Positions 1-46,760 are shown, numbered from the stretch's first letter. The stretch: DNA of 60,000 nucleotides from Bolinopsis microptera (GCF_026151205.1 NC_087072.1:7862084-7922083); one strand, 5' to 3'. Made by a program: numbers and translations. The notes: generated from the sequence alone by a model not told the origin.

Positions 1-3000
1 ATACTCAAATAGTGGTTACCAAGGTTATAGTTTATTGTTTACAGAAACATTTGCGTCCTTTAGTAACGGTTATTATGTTGTTACTGGAAATGTCGTATAC
101 AGGCCAACTGCTAAGGTTCTTATGAAATATCCGTGTTCTTGTTTGTGGAAAGTTATTGTTAAAGATTGCGAAAACGTTGTGTCCATGGGCATAAACAATG
201 CCTTGTCCTTGCAGTGGTTGCAGAAAGGTCATGTTCTTTGTTAGGAAAATTTGTGTCTTATCATACGGTAAAAGGCGTGTCCTAGCTTTGGGATAGCAGA
301 AAATAGACGCCATAAATTTCTTTCTACAGAAAAATGGTCCTTAGTTACAAAGAACTTCGTGTGCAATTGGCAATCTAATTCTAAATTGGTCGATCTGTAC
401 ACGAAGTTGGGTAATTTGTTGTATGCTTGTAATTCCGAGCTCTGATTATGAGCAGTACAGGTCGGGTATTAAATTCTTACTCATATAACATAAAACATAT
501 ATATAATATACTCATATATTATATAACAGAATATATCATTATGTCAGATCAGAAATTTAGAACGAAGCAGCTATTATACTGTGACGTTGCAGCTCAGAAG
601 AGCGCCGTATTATGAAATTCTCGGGAATATAATTGAATTTATACCCGCTGGGTGGACCACCCTCCGTATAAATAACAATGACGAAACAGTGGTTTAACAT
701 TCCAAGGGCCTTGCTTGCTCTCATAATTAGGAGAATAGCGCTCCGGTATCCAGTGTGAACACGATGGTAGGAATGTTGCTGTCCCTTTTCCCAAAGAAGT
801 CGTCTGGCGACATGGCTGGCGAGTGAGACTGAGTGAGCGTTTTTCGAACCTCAAAGAAATTACGGCCGGCTGTGGAGCCTGTATGAGACCTGTTTTTGTG
901 GCGTTTAGGAAGGGAGGGATTTAGTGGAAACATTTACTGGGCTGGTCCTCTGTACAATGTAGTATGTAGTACACTCGGTATTTTGTGTGTGTCTTGTACG
1001 CTGGATCTTGTCATTATCTACAGATTCACGGACCCCCTACTTTTAGCCATCAATTAATAGCATCTTACTAGTAGAACATACTAAATACTAATGGACGTTT
1101 CTATTGTGATATTTAATGCTAACTTACGTCATTGTAAAACGCACTATAAGTACTAGATATTGAGTCGTTACTCGTTGAAGCTAGATCAGCTAAATGTCAG
1201 TTTAATGGCAAAACCGTAGTTCTGTTACCACCACCACGTCTAATCTGTAAATTATGTGCATATATAGACTATGGTTGGCGATGAGCAGAAAAGCTGACGA
1301 CAGCAAACCGTTCAGATTTGAGGCCGAAAGTACAAAATAGAACCGGCGACTGCCTCGGCGGCCGTTCCATTATGATTTCTAGTCCGGTCAGCGTAGAATA
1401 ATTACATTTTATAGATAGCGGCTGAATTTGCATTACGTTCGGAACATGCGTTTTAAAACTAAAAATGACGGGGAGATTACCCTGCAACATATTAGGAACT
1501 GGCAGAAATGGATCTGGTACGTAAAATTAGGTTCCGCCATGGCTGGAGCAAATTGTGAGACAGTAGGTTAACCGGTGTAGGTGTTACAGTGTTGATCGAT
1601 AGTGTTCCAGCCGCACAGCATGGACACACAATAGAGCGAGCTGATCCTCCGAAACACTACAACATGTGCCGCCCGCTGGGCTGGACTCTGTCTGCGGAAG
1701 AGAGTAGATTATCGCATTGAGCTTCTCCCAGTTACAATCAATAATCATAATGTGCATTATTAGCTCTTGTTAGCTTTGCCCTTTCACTCTCTGTGAGTGT
1801 GTGGTGTTGTCGCGCGGTGTAGCGTTTAACACGACTGCGGCCACCCGGCTGGGTTCCTGTGTTTCATGTATTAAGTTCAGTCTGCAGTCTGCACTCCTGC
1901 TCAACTGTTAATGCTCCCCAAGAGTGTTTTGTTTCGTACCTTTGTGTTGTGAATTACATACATACTCCATATCTAGTACGTTTTGTATCTCCCGGAGAGA
2001 GAGAGAGAGTTGCTCTGCGCTTTGTCGATCTGTTGGTTCTCTCTCTTCTAATGTGAAATTCTTTCTTGTGTGTTGCCATTGTTTCGTCTGGTTCAAGGTT
2101 CAACGATGCCTTACAGGATAGAATTTAAAGGGAAAGCTGTGGGTAAAAGGTACTGCGATTGCCTTTTCTGCATGCTCTAAAAATGTTTGATCTAGAAATT
2201 TAGTGCTGATTTTGGGTGGTTGTATTGATAACTTTTGTAACTTTACGCCTTACTCGAAACATTCCAAAGGACAATGTAATTGTGGTGCAAGGTCGTGAAA
2301 TCACGCAGTTCAGCCTTCAACTTCATTGTATAGATTCACACATAGCACCAAAAGCATTTACCCACAACTTCAACCCATTTCATTACCGGTCCTTCCCAAC
2401 TTCAACAGTGGCAGACTGTGTAAGTATTCATTCCTAGAATATCACAACTTCTAAATCAGCCCTGTATAGAAGTTTATATAGCACATCGGTCACATTTTTC
2501 ATTGCCAGATTCATCTTTTCATGATACGCCATTCACGCATAGTTGTTCACTTTAAGACTTTGCCTTCACACTCAATTTAAAGTAACAAATAGCATAGTGT
2601 GGAAATTTGCAACATAACGGTATCCTTTACAACTATGCTAAGTATTCCCTCTGAGCACATTGAGCTGCCATCAGCTGAAAATAACATTCTGAGAGGTCTG
2701 AAGCATAGTGGCTACCCAGTGCCAGCCCGGTCCTGACTTGTCATTGGAATTGATAATCACACCAGTGACCAGTCGACTGTGTGTGCGAGTCACTTGATTT
2801 TAATTTTCTCTGTTGCGATCTCGGTCCAGTCTCCCTGGATCAGGACTCAGACTGTTGAATTTAGGATGGGACATACCATAGGATCGACACGGTACTGGCC
2901 TTAAACTCCGCTTGATCTAATTAATGTTAGTCTGTCAGACTTCTGGGTGGCTGGCGGTCCTTAAATAGATAATAATTTCATCATGATTATAAAATAATTA

Positions 3001-3530
3001 AGGTACCCTAACACTGGTTTATCTTACATTTTGTTGTGTAAGGAGCAATTGGATACTTCATCCCACGTCCCATTGAATTAACGGGCTGTTTTCCGAATCC
3101 CCTGCCGTCAAAACGAGGGGTGGTGGGGTTCAATTTGTCAATACCCCCTGGTTCTGAGACAGTAGGATAGGGATATATGCGACTAAAGTGAGATTTAATG
3201 GGTTAAACAATGTCAGTTCACATCTCGTGTAACTATTTTATCTCGTAGTCCCGTCAATAGCGGATATTAACTGCCCTTACGTTACGGAAACAGCTCTGTG
3301 CTGTTATCAGCCGACTTGTTATAGTCACCCAGAAATAGTAGCTGCTAAAGCGTATTGTGCAGTGACCACTGACCAGTCATCACCTGGCATTGTATTCCAT
3401 CAGCTGTAGCAATGATATAATTTTACTTCATTCCACCTTATATCACAGAAGTTTTGGCAGCATAAGTCACAAATTTCGCAATACCATTTCACAATACTAA
3501 AATGTAGTGTTAACCATTTCCTCATTTCAG
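1..3530. other. Upstream / 5' region of the ZMIZ-like gene, no coding exon recognised
   Basis: No open frame here resembles a known protein. The vertebrate ZMIZ1 N-terminal helical (TPR-like) region of about 120 residues should lie upstream of the first exon I recognise, and I could not find it here. A possible untranslated exon ends near 2419, where a strong donor (GTAAGT) follows a 70-codon open stretch (2216-2419), but nothing proves it is transcribed. Bases 30-310 look like a very diverged short-period repeat (recurring AAA..TTGTGTCCTT-like words). A 10-base inverted repeat (AACTTCGTGT / ACACGAAGTT) sits near 352-408. Confidence 0.4.
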
Positions 3531-3534
3531 GGCG

Positions 3535-37180
<33,646 letters not shown>

Positions 37181-40100
37181 ACTTCATGGATCGTGTTTAA
37201 GACACGCTCGACACCTCATCAAATCTACAATCAGAACTTCTTGCGAAGACAAGCACTGAAACACGTGCAGACTGCAGAGAGATTGCTAGTGCGAGCCGCG
37301 CGCGTCCCGGACAAAAATTAGAGAGGGACCAAATCCTGGCAATGATGAAATGTACATTGTACCATAAGTGATAATGATAATACTAACTCGTGATGTGAAC
37401 TTATGATAACGTGGAGATATATTTAATTTAGGCAAATTATCTTCAAGTGCAAAATTGTTGCAATCATTAGTGTACAATAACATTATAGAAATTGTAAATA
37501 TATACATGATCAATTCAGTCACTGATTCGGTTATTCTATTCTGTTAAAATTTGTTTCCTTTCATCAGTGAGAAGCAACAATCTATAATTTACAGTTAGTT
37601 CGATTTTATGTTTAGCTAATATATATATAAAGCCCTTAAGATGAGTGATCCTGTAAGAAAGTGTTCATTTAAACCGCTCGGTGCTTCGAATGCGCACTCG
37701 GATATTACCAGAATGCGCACTCGCAGTTCTGATTCATTAGGTGGACCTTGAGAGAGAGGATTATCACATTATTAAATTACGATATGTTTAATTTCAGAGC
37801 CAATATCACGACACCTGCATATTGCCACTGAAAGGGTCCTTGAACAAATTTTCTGGGCTAAAACATGACATCGTCGGCTCACCGAAACTTTACTTGAACT
37901 ATCAAAATTCATATGTGCGTCTTCGTCAGTGAAGATTTATTCCTTATCACACAAATATGTCCCGTTTGATGATACAGTTCTCGCTATAGAAAACTTTGTG
38001 TCATAATTCTCAACCTTCGATTGTGAACAAATTCATTATTCGTTTACATGGTCCAAGTTCAGGACCCTTTCTCGTGGCTCTACAAGAATCTGTTAGCTAT
38101 GGTATCAAGGAGTGTAGCTATGGTAACTGTAGCTATGGTATCAAGGACTGTAGCGCTTTTCATTTTACGAGTTTTTATATTCGATCATTTACGGATCTGT
38201 CAAAATTTGTCTAACTGCATTAAATTTTAAAATTGAATGATTTTTTACTTTTTATTTTCATTATATTAGAATGTCATGATTATTAGTAAGTAGAGAGATT
38301 TGCAAACTTCCTCCTAATTGAGATTTATATTCGATCGTTGATGTTAATTGATTTACTTATTAAGATCACTGATAGGTAAAACTTAGTTAATTATAAAGTC
38401 TAAGAATAATAATTGCATTTATCGTATAAATCCCCTTATATTTTAGTTGGAGCCATGATTTTTAAAGAAACATATACATTGTACATGTCCCCTTGTTACT
38501 TTTGATAAAGTTCGGTCTGTGAATGATGTAAGCTCAGAGAATCAATGTTGATGTATCATCCTCGTTATAATGGTTCTAGTTGAAGTAGACTGAACACAGC
38601 CATCTATTTAATCGTGATAACGTTTCTGGTTGGAGAAATATCTCTACTTGATTCAGAATTATTCCACCCGTATTGATCGGTCTTACTTATGTTATGGCCA
38701 TCAACTTTTATCACGACTTCAACTAGGAACTGAGATTCTCTGATTATGATGTAAATATGTACGTTGTAAGAAAGAGTATGTTTCATAACTCATAACATTT
38801 TTCTTAATGTTGGATTCTTACATTGATTGTACTTAAATGTAATTCAACGTATCATTAAATTGATGTGATCCTAATATAAGGTAAAGAAGAACTAATGTAC
38901 TAAGATAAATCCTTGTTCAAAAAGCTTTTGAGCAACTACTTAAATATTTAAGAGAGTCAGTTAATTTATTTCATGTGATACGAATTATCTGAGCTGCTAG
39001 CGTTTGCCACGATGCAATACTTAGTTTAAATTTGACAGCTTAGTTATATCATTATCATATATTTACCTATATAATATTACTCTATAATTTAGCTAAATTA
39101 TTTATTAAGTAAACTAAAATAAGTTGTTTTACTTGTTCACAAGTTATGACATATCATAGGAGTCATGTGTTCAAAAAATGTAGAATTGCTGCTGAATGTG
39201 CCACCTTAGAATTGTGTGCCACTTGGGACTGCAGCGAATGTACGGCATACGGAAAGTGTATTAATGATAGAAAGCTGTGTATTCGACGAATAACAGCAAT
39301 GTATCGTGAATAGTGAATAGTAGCATGGAAACGTTTTGCAAGTTGAATTGTGGATATATCAATCGCAATCAACATAATACAGTGATCGTAAGTCTAACGG
39401 CCGTATAACCTGGCAATAGCACCATCTGTTCATGTCAGTATATTTTCTCGTTGTTATATCAATTACAAGCACACTTATATAAGAGTAATTGATAATAACA
39501 TGTCCTGAAATGCTTACTTTTCGAATTATTGGCGGAACAACTGATGTGTTAGGAAGAGACTCTCAAATAAGTGCAGCGGCAATAAATATATGCAACATTT
39601 GCCCTGAAATGATTTCTTTTAGAATTATAGTGTGAAGAAGAAACAAATTAACTAAAGCTATTTAAGCGGATGATGATTAATCACTCTACACTCGACTGTC
39701 ACGTGACTTTTTCAACCCGTTTTCTAGCTGGCCTTGAACGACTATTCGGAATCCTAACCCTCTTATCTGATCCCAACCCTAACCCAATCCTTAACAAAAG
39801 CGTATGCTGAAACCAGCTAACCCTAACGAGAAATTATACTAACTTCCTTATACGGTCGTATCACGTGATTGAGACAGTTTTTCGCCAATATCTCGCCAGG
39901 GGAGCATTTTAACCCAATGTCATGGTGATCGACATGGTATGGGGGATTCGGAATCAGCGTCCGAAAATACATCGATTCAAGTTGTTTTCATGAAGGGCCC
40001 TTTTAAAACAATCTCGAAGATCGAGTACTGTAATTGACCATTGTTAATAGTCTGACCCGGCGCGCGCTACTTCGTAGCACTTGCCATCGAGAAGCAAGCG

Positions 40101-41240
40101 GCGCGCGCTACTTCGAATAAATTTAGACGAGTAACATCCGTCAAGTACTGTAAGTGTAAAGTGATTTAGCACGCGCACGCTCGTATTTATTTAATTTTAA
40201 GCTACATTTGCATTTTATTTTAAGGACTACGGTTAACGGGTGATACTCGTAAAATATCTGTTCCAACTCGGCGCGCGTCCTGGTAGGTTGTAAACCTACA
40301 TCATACATGCTACAAAAACAAAAAACTACGGCCGCGGCATGGTTTATATTTTTATTTAAGTCCTCTGCAGTCTGCACTTCTAGTTCTAACATTAATAATG
40401 ATAGCACGATATACAAGCTTTATATTTTGACTGTTATTACCGTTGGAAGTGAAACAAAATAGATTAGATAGCTATTAGCTAAGAAGCCAATTTATAATAA
40501 AACCCAAATACACTATACAGCTATTATATACCTTTACTTGTTATGTAAAACTATTGTTATAGTCTTGTACCTGATTTGATTGACGATGTCAATCCTTCGC
40601 ATCTCGCCGATCTGTGGTTGCGAGAAGCATTATTTGATGCGCGCGCGACCCAGTAGTGCATCGCGCTACAAGTACCTGATCTGAAAAAACACTTCTTTTT
40701 TAATAATTCAGTGTTTTTGGATTACTAATTATATTATGTCATCTGACTTGGATCAGATCTTTACACATAATACGTTGAGTTTTTTGTTTCAAAATTATAG
40801 GGGGAAATTTTCTTAATGAGCCGCGCACACCAGAAATGCGAAAAAAATTGTAAGAAATCGAGCGCTATCGGGAACCATTACAAATCTGCATACAATCCCG
40901 CGACTGGGAAGCAGTAGCTGGACTGTCTTTGTTCGTTTTTCTACTTTGTCCAGGTGCAGCATATATGTGCGGTAATATATTGAAAATAGTGCGATACCGA
41001 CTAAAATTGTTGTCTGTGAGAAAATTTTGGAGAGAAGAAACTTCTCAATTTAAAGCTGAGCATTTCGCCAAAGTTGCAGACTCAAGGTTAATGGAATTCT
41101 CAGGTTGGATTATTCAACAGCGAAAGTTATTGTCTTTCACCGAGATTCCTGACAATTCAAGATGTATAAATCTATTGAATTACCCTCATAGAATGTTTTA
41201 CAATCAGATCGGCAGATGACTAGTTGAGCTGGTAACATTT
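37181..41240. other. ZMIZ 3'UTR and intergenic DNA
   Basis: No gene recognised. The start must include the ZMIZ 3'UTR, but I could not fix a poly(A) site. Small features: a tandem AGCTATGGTATCAAGGA-like repeat (38093-38153), a few TAACCC words (39760-39825), and a 17-bp direct repeat CGGCGCGCGCTACTTCG at 40058-40074 and 40099-40115 in an otherwise AT-rich area, with further GCGCGC patches at 40268 and 40640. Confidence 0.5.
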
Positions 41241-41662
41241 GAAACAGGGTATTCAATATTATTTTTTTATTGAAAATCTTTTCAAAATAGTACATACATC
41301 AATGTAATTGCATGAAAATAACACGGTCAAAAAGTGATTTCTATGTACTATAATGACGGGAAACCAGAACGTAGTTCGTGCAAAAATTACACCTACAAAA
41401 TATGGTCCCTGACAAAACATTTCATACAATCAACACATATAAATGTAAGATATATAGTAATAGAGATGATTGTGCAATGATAAAATACAGCGTGCATAAA
41501 ATATCATAATGTTAATAATTTGTTAACTTTTTAATGAAATAGATTATATCATACAATACTTTTAAAAACCCAACCCACAAGCCAACCCACCCCTAACCCC
41601 TTAAATAGTTTGGATCGGTTATTTTAGATTAGAGAATTGGCATTGGGAGAAATGAGATGCAT

Positions 41663-44600
41663 CTAATCATTATCAGACAGGTAGAATTCAGCGTGACTAT
41701 CGTTTGGATCTGTGGGTAGCATTTCCGACCATAGGTGATCCTTAAGTTTGGCCTTGAAGATATCAGGACAGCTATGGTCTCTTATTTCGAGAGGAAGTTT
41801 ATTCCAGAGCAGATGTGTCCGATAAAAGAATGATTTCTTAAGGAGACTGCTATTACACTGTGTTTGAACAAGAGTCGTTACATAACTTAGGCTGTCATGG
41901 TGACATGATCTTAAGCGTGTGCTTCCTTTGTATAGTTGTAAGTAATTAGGAAGCTCTTGTGTGCATACACCATTGACTATTTTGTGAAACAAGGTCAGGT
42001 CATTCAATTCAAACCTCTTGCTGAGAGGAAGGATTTTCAATTGATGACATTTGTAAGTATAGTTTTCAAAGGACTGATAGCTTGTGAATTCCTCATCAAA
42101 AATCCACTTAATACACCTTTTTTGAAAAGCATCCATCTTATCTAGTTGTGTTTTATTAAATGGACGCCAGATTTGGGAACAGTGTTCAAATTGACTTCTA
42201 ACAAGTGCAAGGTATAAATTTCTTCTTCGTCTCTCATCTTGGACAAATGAGCAAGTGCGTTTCAGCAGCCCAAATTTTTGGTTAGCTTTGGACAATATTT
42301 TAGTTATGTGTTCTTCAAAACGAAAGCCCTGATTTATAACGACTCCAAGATCTGTTTCCGTACTGGTGTAATCTAAGGGAGTATTACCGAGCAAATATTG
42401 AAATCTGATAAATGGAATAGGTAATATCCTACTGCTGAATTTCTTTCCAGGAATAGAGAGGACTTTACACTTTGATGGATGGAATCGCATCTTATTTTCT
42501 ATGCTCCAAGAATTAAGTTCATTTATGTTATTCTGAAGTGTGCAATAATCGTTGTATGATTTAATAGGACTCCATATTTTCGTGTCATCAGCATAAAGTA
42601 CCAAATTTGTGCACCTGAACTTAATCTCATGGGAAGATCGTTTATGAATAAGACAAATAGAATGGGACCTAGGACGGAGCCTTGAGGAACTCCAGACAAA
42701 ACAGGTTTGATCTCTGAATGTCTACCATCAACTAAAACACATTGTTCCCGTTCACTAAGATAGTTGGTTAGGAATTTGAGTAGCCTTCCTTCAATATTAA
42801 AGACGAGTTTAAGTTTCTTAAGAATAAGATCATGATTTACAGAATCAAAGGCTTTAGCAAAATCAAAGTAAATGATGTCTACACTTATAGTCGAACAGTC
42901 ATTGAGGGATAGCGTGACACTGTCAATAAAGTTAATCATATTTGTGGTACAAGATCTGTCTCCAAGAAATCCATGCTGTCTATCATCAAGAAGATGCATT
43001 GTTTTATTCAAGAGTTCCTGTTTTATAAGGCGTTCAAATGTTTTCATTATAAGACTAGTTAGGGAAATCGGCCGATAATTCTCAATGTCCTCCTTACTAC
43101 CCTTCTTGTGAACCGGAACTACGTGAGCCAGCTTCCATTCAGTTGGAATAATAACGGAGTTATATGATATCTCAAATAAAATTGAAAGTGGGCAAGCGAG
43201 ACTACCAGCGCAGTTTCTCAGTATCTTACCATGGATACCGTCAGGGCCGCAAGCTTTGTTAGAATTAATGTTCCTTAAGAGATGTTTTATATTCTCTGCA
43301 CAGAAAGTTAAGTCGAATTCAGTATCACTTCTCCAATCAATATCAATATCATACTTAGATTCGTCAGAAAATTGTTCTGAGAAATACTGATTGAACATAT
43401 TTGCTTTGTCTAATGGAGATTCTCTGTATGTTTCTCTAAGGTACATCCTATCCGGTATTCTTGAATTCTTTGAAGAGGATTTTACATGCGACCAGAATTT
43501 CTTTGAGATCAATGCAGGGTCATCATCGTTATATAGATTATCGTTCATCTTCTGATCAGATAGATTTTTGAACTGTGTTCTTAGTGAGCAAAACTTAAAA
43601 TAATCCTTTTGTTGGCCGGTTAGTTTCCACTTTTCATGAGCTCTTTTTTTCTTCAAGTATGCCTCATGGGCCTCTGAGTCAAACCAGGGATTTCTATATG
43701 CTAACTTTAAAGTAATAGTTGGGATATGCTTTGAGATACTTTTCGATATTACAGACTTTAAGGCAAGCCAACAGTATTCAGGATCTCCTAGCTTTAAAAA
43801 CATAGCATTCCAGTCAATAGAATTCAAGTCTTCGTTAATGGCCGTCCAGTTTGCCTTCTTAAAGTTGAGAATCTTTCTTTTAGGACATTTAGAATAAGTG
43901 ATTTTTGTAGCAACTTTAAAAGCTATTGGATAATGGTCAGATTTGCAAGCACCGTGACCCTTCAATACCGTAAGATCTCTTACTAAATTTTTACAATTAC
44001 TCAAAAGAAGGTCTAGTATGTTACCCTTAACATGTGTAGGACTACTTATACATTGATCTAGATCAAAGTTATGGAATGTTGTAATGAAGTCCTCTTCAAT
44101 TAAACTAGAAGGTGTAACAATTCCGTCCTCAGAAAACCAATCTACTCCATTGAGATTAAAATCACCAACGATGAAAAGTTTTTTAGGGCGTTTGCTTGAG
44201 TAGAAAGACTTGATTGTACTGGCAATACTTTCATGGTTTACTGTTCCTAAAGTTCCGACTCTGTAAACCACACAAAAAATGTATTTACTTTCACCTATGT
44301 TTATTTCAATAGCGGCCATTTCGGACCCCTTACGTACAGACAGTCTTTTGATTTCAGCTTGAATATCAGATTTGATTGCTATCAGGACTCCTCCACCATT
44401 TTTCCTATATTTTTTCGGATTGTTATCATCAGGTGGATGTGATACTTTTGAGCGATCATTTCTAAATACTTCATAGTTAGAGCTTTGAATGACCTCTCTA
44501 TCCATTACAGAGTTTTTAAGCCAAGTCTCTGTAAGCAGAATAACGTCAGGATGTGAATCTTCAATATGTGCATTAAGTTCATATATTTTGGATTTATCAA

Positions 44601-45240
44601 GATGAGGTTGCTTACTGTTAAGTTGAGAAAACGGTATCAAGCCTTGAACATTCTGATAATAGACTGATATGTGATTAGGGCCGGGATTAAGCATACTAGG
44701 GTTTGATATTGCAATAAGCAAGAAGTTTAAGGTCAATAGAAGTAAAATCGACATACTCAGAACTTGCCTAGATGTGCTAGTTACTGCACCAAACACTATA
44801 TTAGCGGCAGTCAGCCTTTCAACTCGGTATCTCCGACTGAGTCTTTGGTACTGAGTAAAGATGAAGTTCTTAATTGCAAAACCAAAGATATACAGGTATG
44901 CACAATTAATATGAGACACAAGTGGGAAGGCCTTACTGGTATTAAAGTAGAATCTACTGGGATGAATAAACCTATCAATCTCATTGGACTCTTTCGAGCT
45001 TGTTAAAATCATACCAATTAGACAAAACATGATGAACAAGTGCAGAACATAGATACCAATGTTAGATGGTCTAGAATTGAAGATAAGTGCATCTTCAAAT
45101 ATCCTAGTCCTGATATCCGATCCAAACCTAACCCCCCTACCCCAAGCAGAACTATCCACTTGACAGGAATTCTTTGGTGCTCTAGAATTACAAAAGCAGC
45201 CGATTCGCATCCTGTAAAGTGTTAGATCGATCATTGTCAA
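41663..45240 (-). pseudogene. Retrotransposon A ORF2: APE endonuclease + reverse transcriptase, broken by a frameshift
   Basis: First part 45240-42523 (905 codons), second part 42604-41663 (313 codons). Endonuclease motifs: N197, LLTETWL (E238), VGDFNLNG (D360, N362) and SDH (434-436). RT motifs: [32 protein letters not shown] (D793) and [11 protein letters not shown]. The frame is lost near residue 879, about 42605, and YADD, the catalytic box, is read in the other frame at the start of the second part. The offset fits one missing base. The C-terminal part (LVRSQFEHCSQIWRPF) is typical of the CR1/L2/Rex group. Residues 163-188 form a hydrophobic stretch followed by NPGP, resembling the 2A-like leaders of some APE-type LINEs, so the true start may be near the Met at 163 rather than residue 1. 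Confidence 0.9.
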
Positions 45241-45419
45241 AAATTTAATTCAAATGTAATTTAAAATATGCATACAGCCTACCAGTGTGAACCATTGGGT
45301 TGCACCCTGGCAATTAAAAATCATTTGTGTTAATGAAAACATATTTCAAAATTGTTCAACCCTGAATTGACTCCATTACCGCAGCACAGTAGGTATCAAA
45401 TTTTTAATTGAATTGCGGT

Positions 45420-46760
45420 TTAGAAACCAAGAGGATTGAACCATTTTGAATGAATAATAAATATGTAGAATCTTGCAAGAACACCCATGCCTTTATTATT
45501 TGGGTGAATATCAAAACGCTGTTTCTTAGTGTCAAAATGCGGGAAAAGTCTCGTGTTGATGCAGCCCCTAGCATCCAAGAAAGCAGGAAAGATATCTAAG
45601 AAATAATGCCTATACCGGGAGCACATATTGTAAATCAGATTGTTCATTCGAATAACATTTCTCTCAGTAAATTTACAACCATTAGGATTAATTGGAGGAA
45701 CAGATTGAAACCATACTTTTGCAGTTGGAAGTATCAACTTTATGGAACTCATTAAACTAGATACCGCACTTTTAAGATGTGCTATTCCATTATCACAGTA
45801 CCGTATATCATTAGTACCAACAGACACAAATAATTTAACAACTTCTAAATTAGGGTTATCTTTCACGAATTTCTCGATATCTCTCTTGACCTTATCAAGT
45901 TTACTGCCTCCAACGGCGATGTTCTTAACTACTTGCTTATTCTTTCCTAACAATTTTTCATCTAATCTAGCAGCAAAAGAGTCCCCAGCAACAAGAACAA
46001 TCTTCTGCTTTTTCGTGACTTGTTCATTGACTTGGGATAAATCCACTTGATCCTCTTCAGGAGGTTTAATCTTACGGAACGAGAGACTAAAACGTACTTG
46101 TTCATTTTCACCGACAACATTACCAGAATAAACTGCATGTCTCATTTTAGATTGAGCACCAGGTTTCATAATGTTCATGGTTTTATCAGTGGCTGGTAGC
46201 ACATGATCAGGACTATCGCTGTTTTTATTACTATCAAGAACGATTGAAAGTTCTCGTGGTGCACCTAGTGAAACAGTACAAATTGAGCTAGTCTGAGATA
46301 TGAGTGGCTCGTTATCACGATGGAGTCGGAGAGTAGACTTGCTCGATGCATAACGAGTTATCAGGCAGGAGTCCATATCACCAGATGTTGAAGGGTGATT
46401 GTTAACCACTTCCATGAGCTTGCAAAAATTGGGGTAATCGTTTATAGGAATTGGTTTGTTCATAACATGACCATAGTTATAAGAATGAGTGGTCGGACTA
46501 AGCCACTGAGTAGTGACTGGACGACCCCTCTGTTTTAAGTTAAGAGAGTCAAGCTCTTTTCGGAGGTCATCACAAAGGGTTTTGTCCAAGTTAAGGTCGT
46601 TAACATGTTCAACAAGGGATACAATGTCATCAGACGAGGCAGTAGATTCTGCAGCAGATTCAGAAGCAACGTCGAGGGTTAGGGCTTCCAACATTGCACG
46701 TTTTTCAGCTAGAGTGGCTGTTTTGAGAAGATCGACGAACACTTTGGGTAATTCTTGCAT
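45420..46760 (-). CDS. Retrotransposon A ORF1: AlkB-like dioxygenase fused to SGNH esterase
   Basis: 446 residues. Residues 1-80 are charged and helical. Residues about 95-232 match the AlkB family: SCLITRY (131-137), the iron ligands H147-R-D149, SLGAPRE, the third ligand H208, and the 2-oxoglutarate-binding R223-F-S-L-S-F-R229. The spacing of 61, 15 and 6 residues resembles E. coli AlkB (H131/D133, H187, R204, R210). Residues about 253-438 are an SGNH hydrolase: block I GDS (259-261), VGG (283-285), block III GTND (315-318) and block V DIHPN (417-421), so the Ser-Asp-His triad looks complete. Esterase ORF1s are known in CR1-like elements. The AlkB domain would be expected to remove N-alkyl/methyl groups from RNA or single-stranded DNA; that is inferred. 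It ends 179 bp before ORF2. Confidence 0.88.
   Translation of the reverse strand: MQELPKVFVDLLKTATLAEKRAMLEALTLDVASESAAESTASSDDIVSLVEHVNDLNLDKTLCDDLRKELDSLNLKQRGRPVTTQWLSPTTHSYNYGHVMNKPIPINDYPNFCKLMEVVNNHPSTSGDMDSCLITRYASSKSTLRLHRDNEPLISQTSSICTVSLGAPRELSIVLDSNKNSDSPDHVLPATDKTMNIMKPGAQSKMRHAVYSGNVVGENEQVRFSLSFRKIKPPEEDQVDLSQVNEQVTKKQKIVLVAGDSFAARLDEKLLGKNKQVVKNIAVGGSKLDKVKRDIEKFVKDNPNLEVVKLFVSVGTNDIRYCDNGIAHLKSAVSSLMSSIKLILPTAKVWFQSVPPINPNGCKFTERNVIRMNNLIYNMCSRYRHYFLDIFPAFLDARGCINTRLFPHFDTKKQRFDIHPNNKGMGVLARFYIFIIHSKWFNPLGF

Noticed and set aside
2216-2437. 73-codon frame ending at a good donor
   Set aside because: Could be an untranslated exon, but the frame does not join the ZMIZ frame at 3531 and shows no homology, so it is not called coding.
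39720-39830. Telomere-like TAACCC words
   Set aside because: Only scattered single copies; no array.
42523-45240. ORF2 of element A as a membrane protein, because of two hydrophobic stretches near its start
   Set aside because: The body is clearly APE endonuclease and RT. The upstream stretch is probably leader sequence before the real start.
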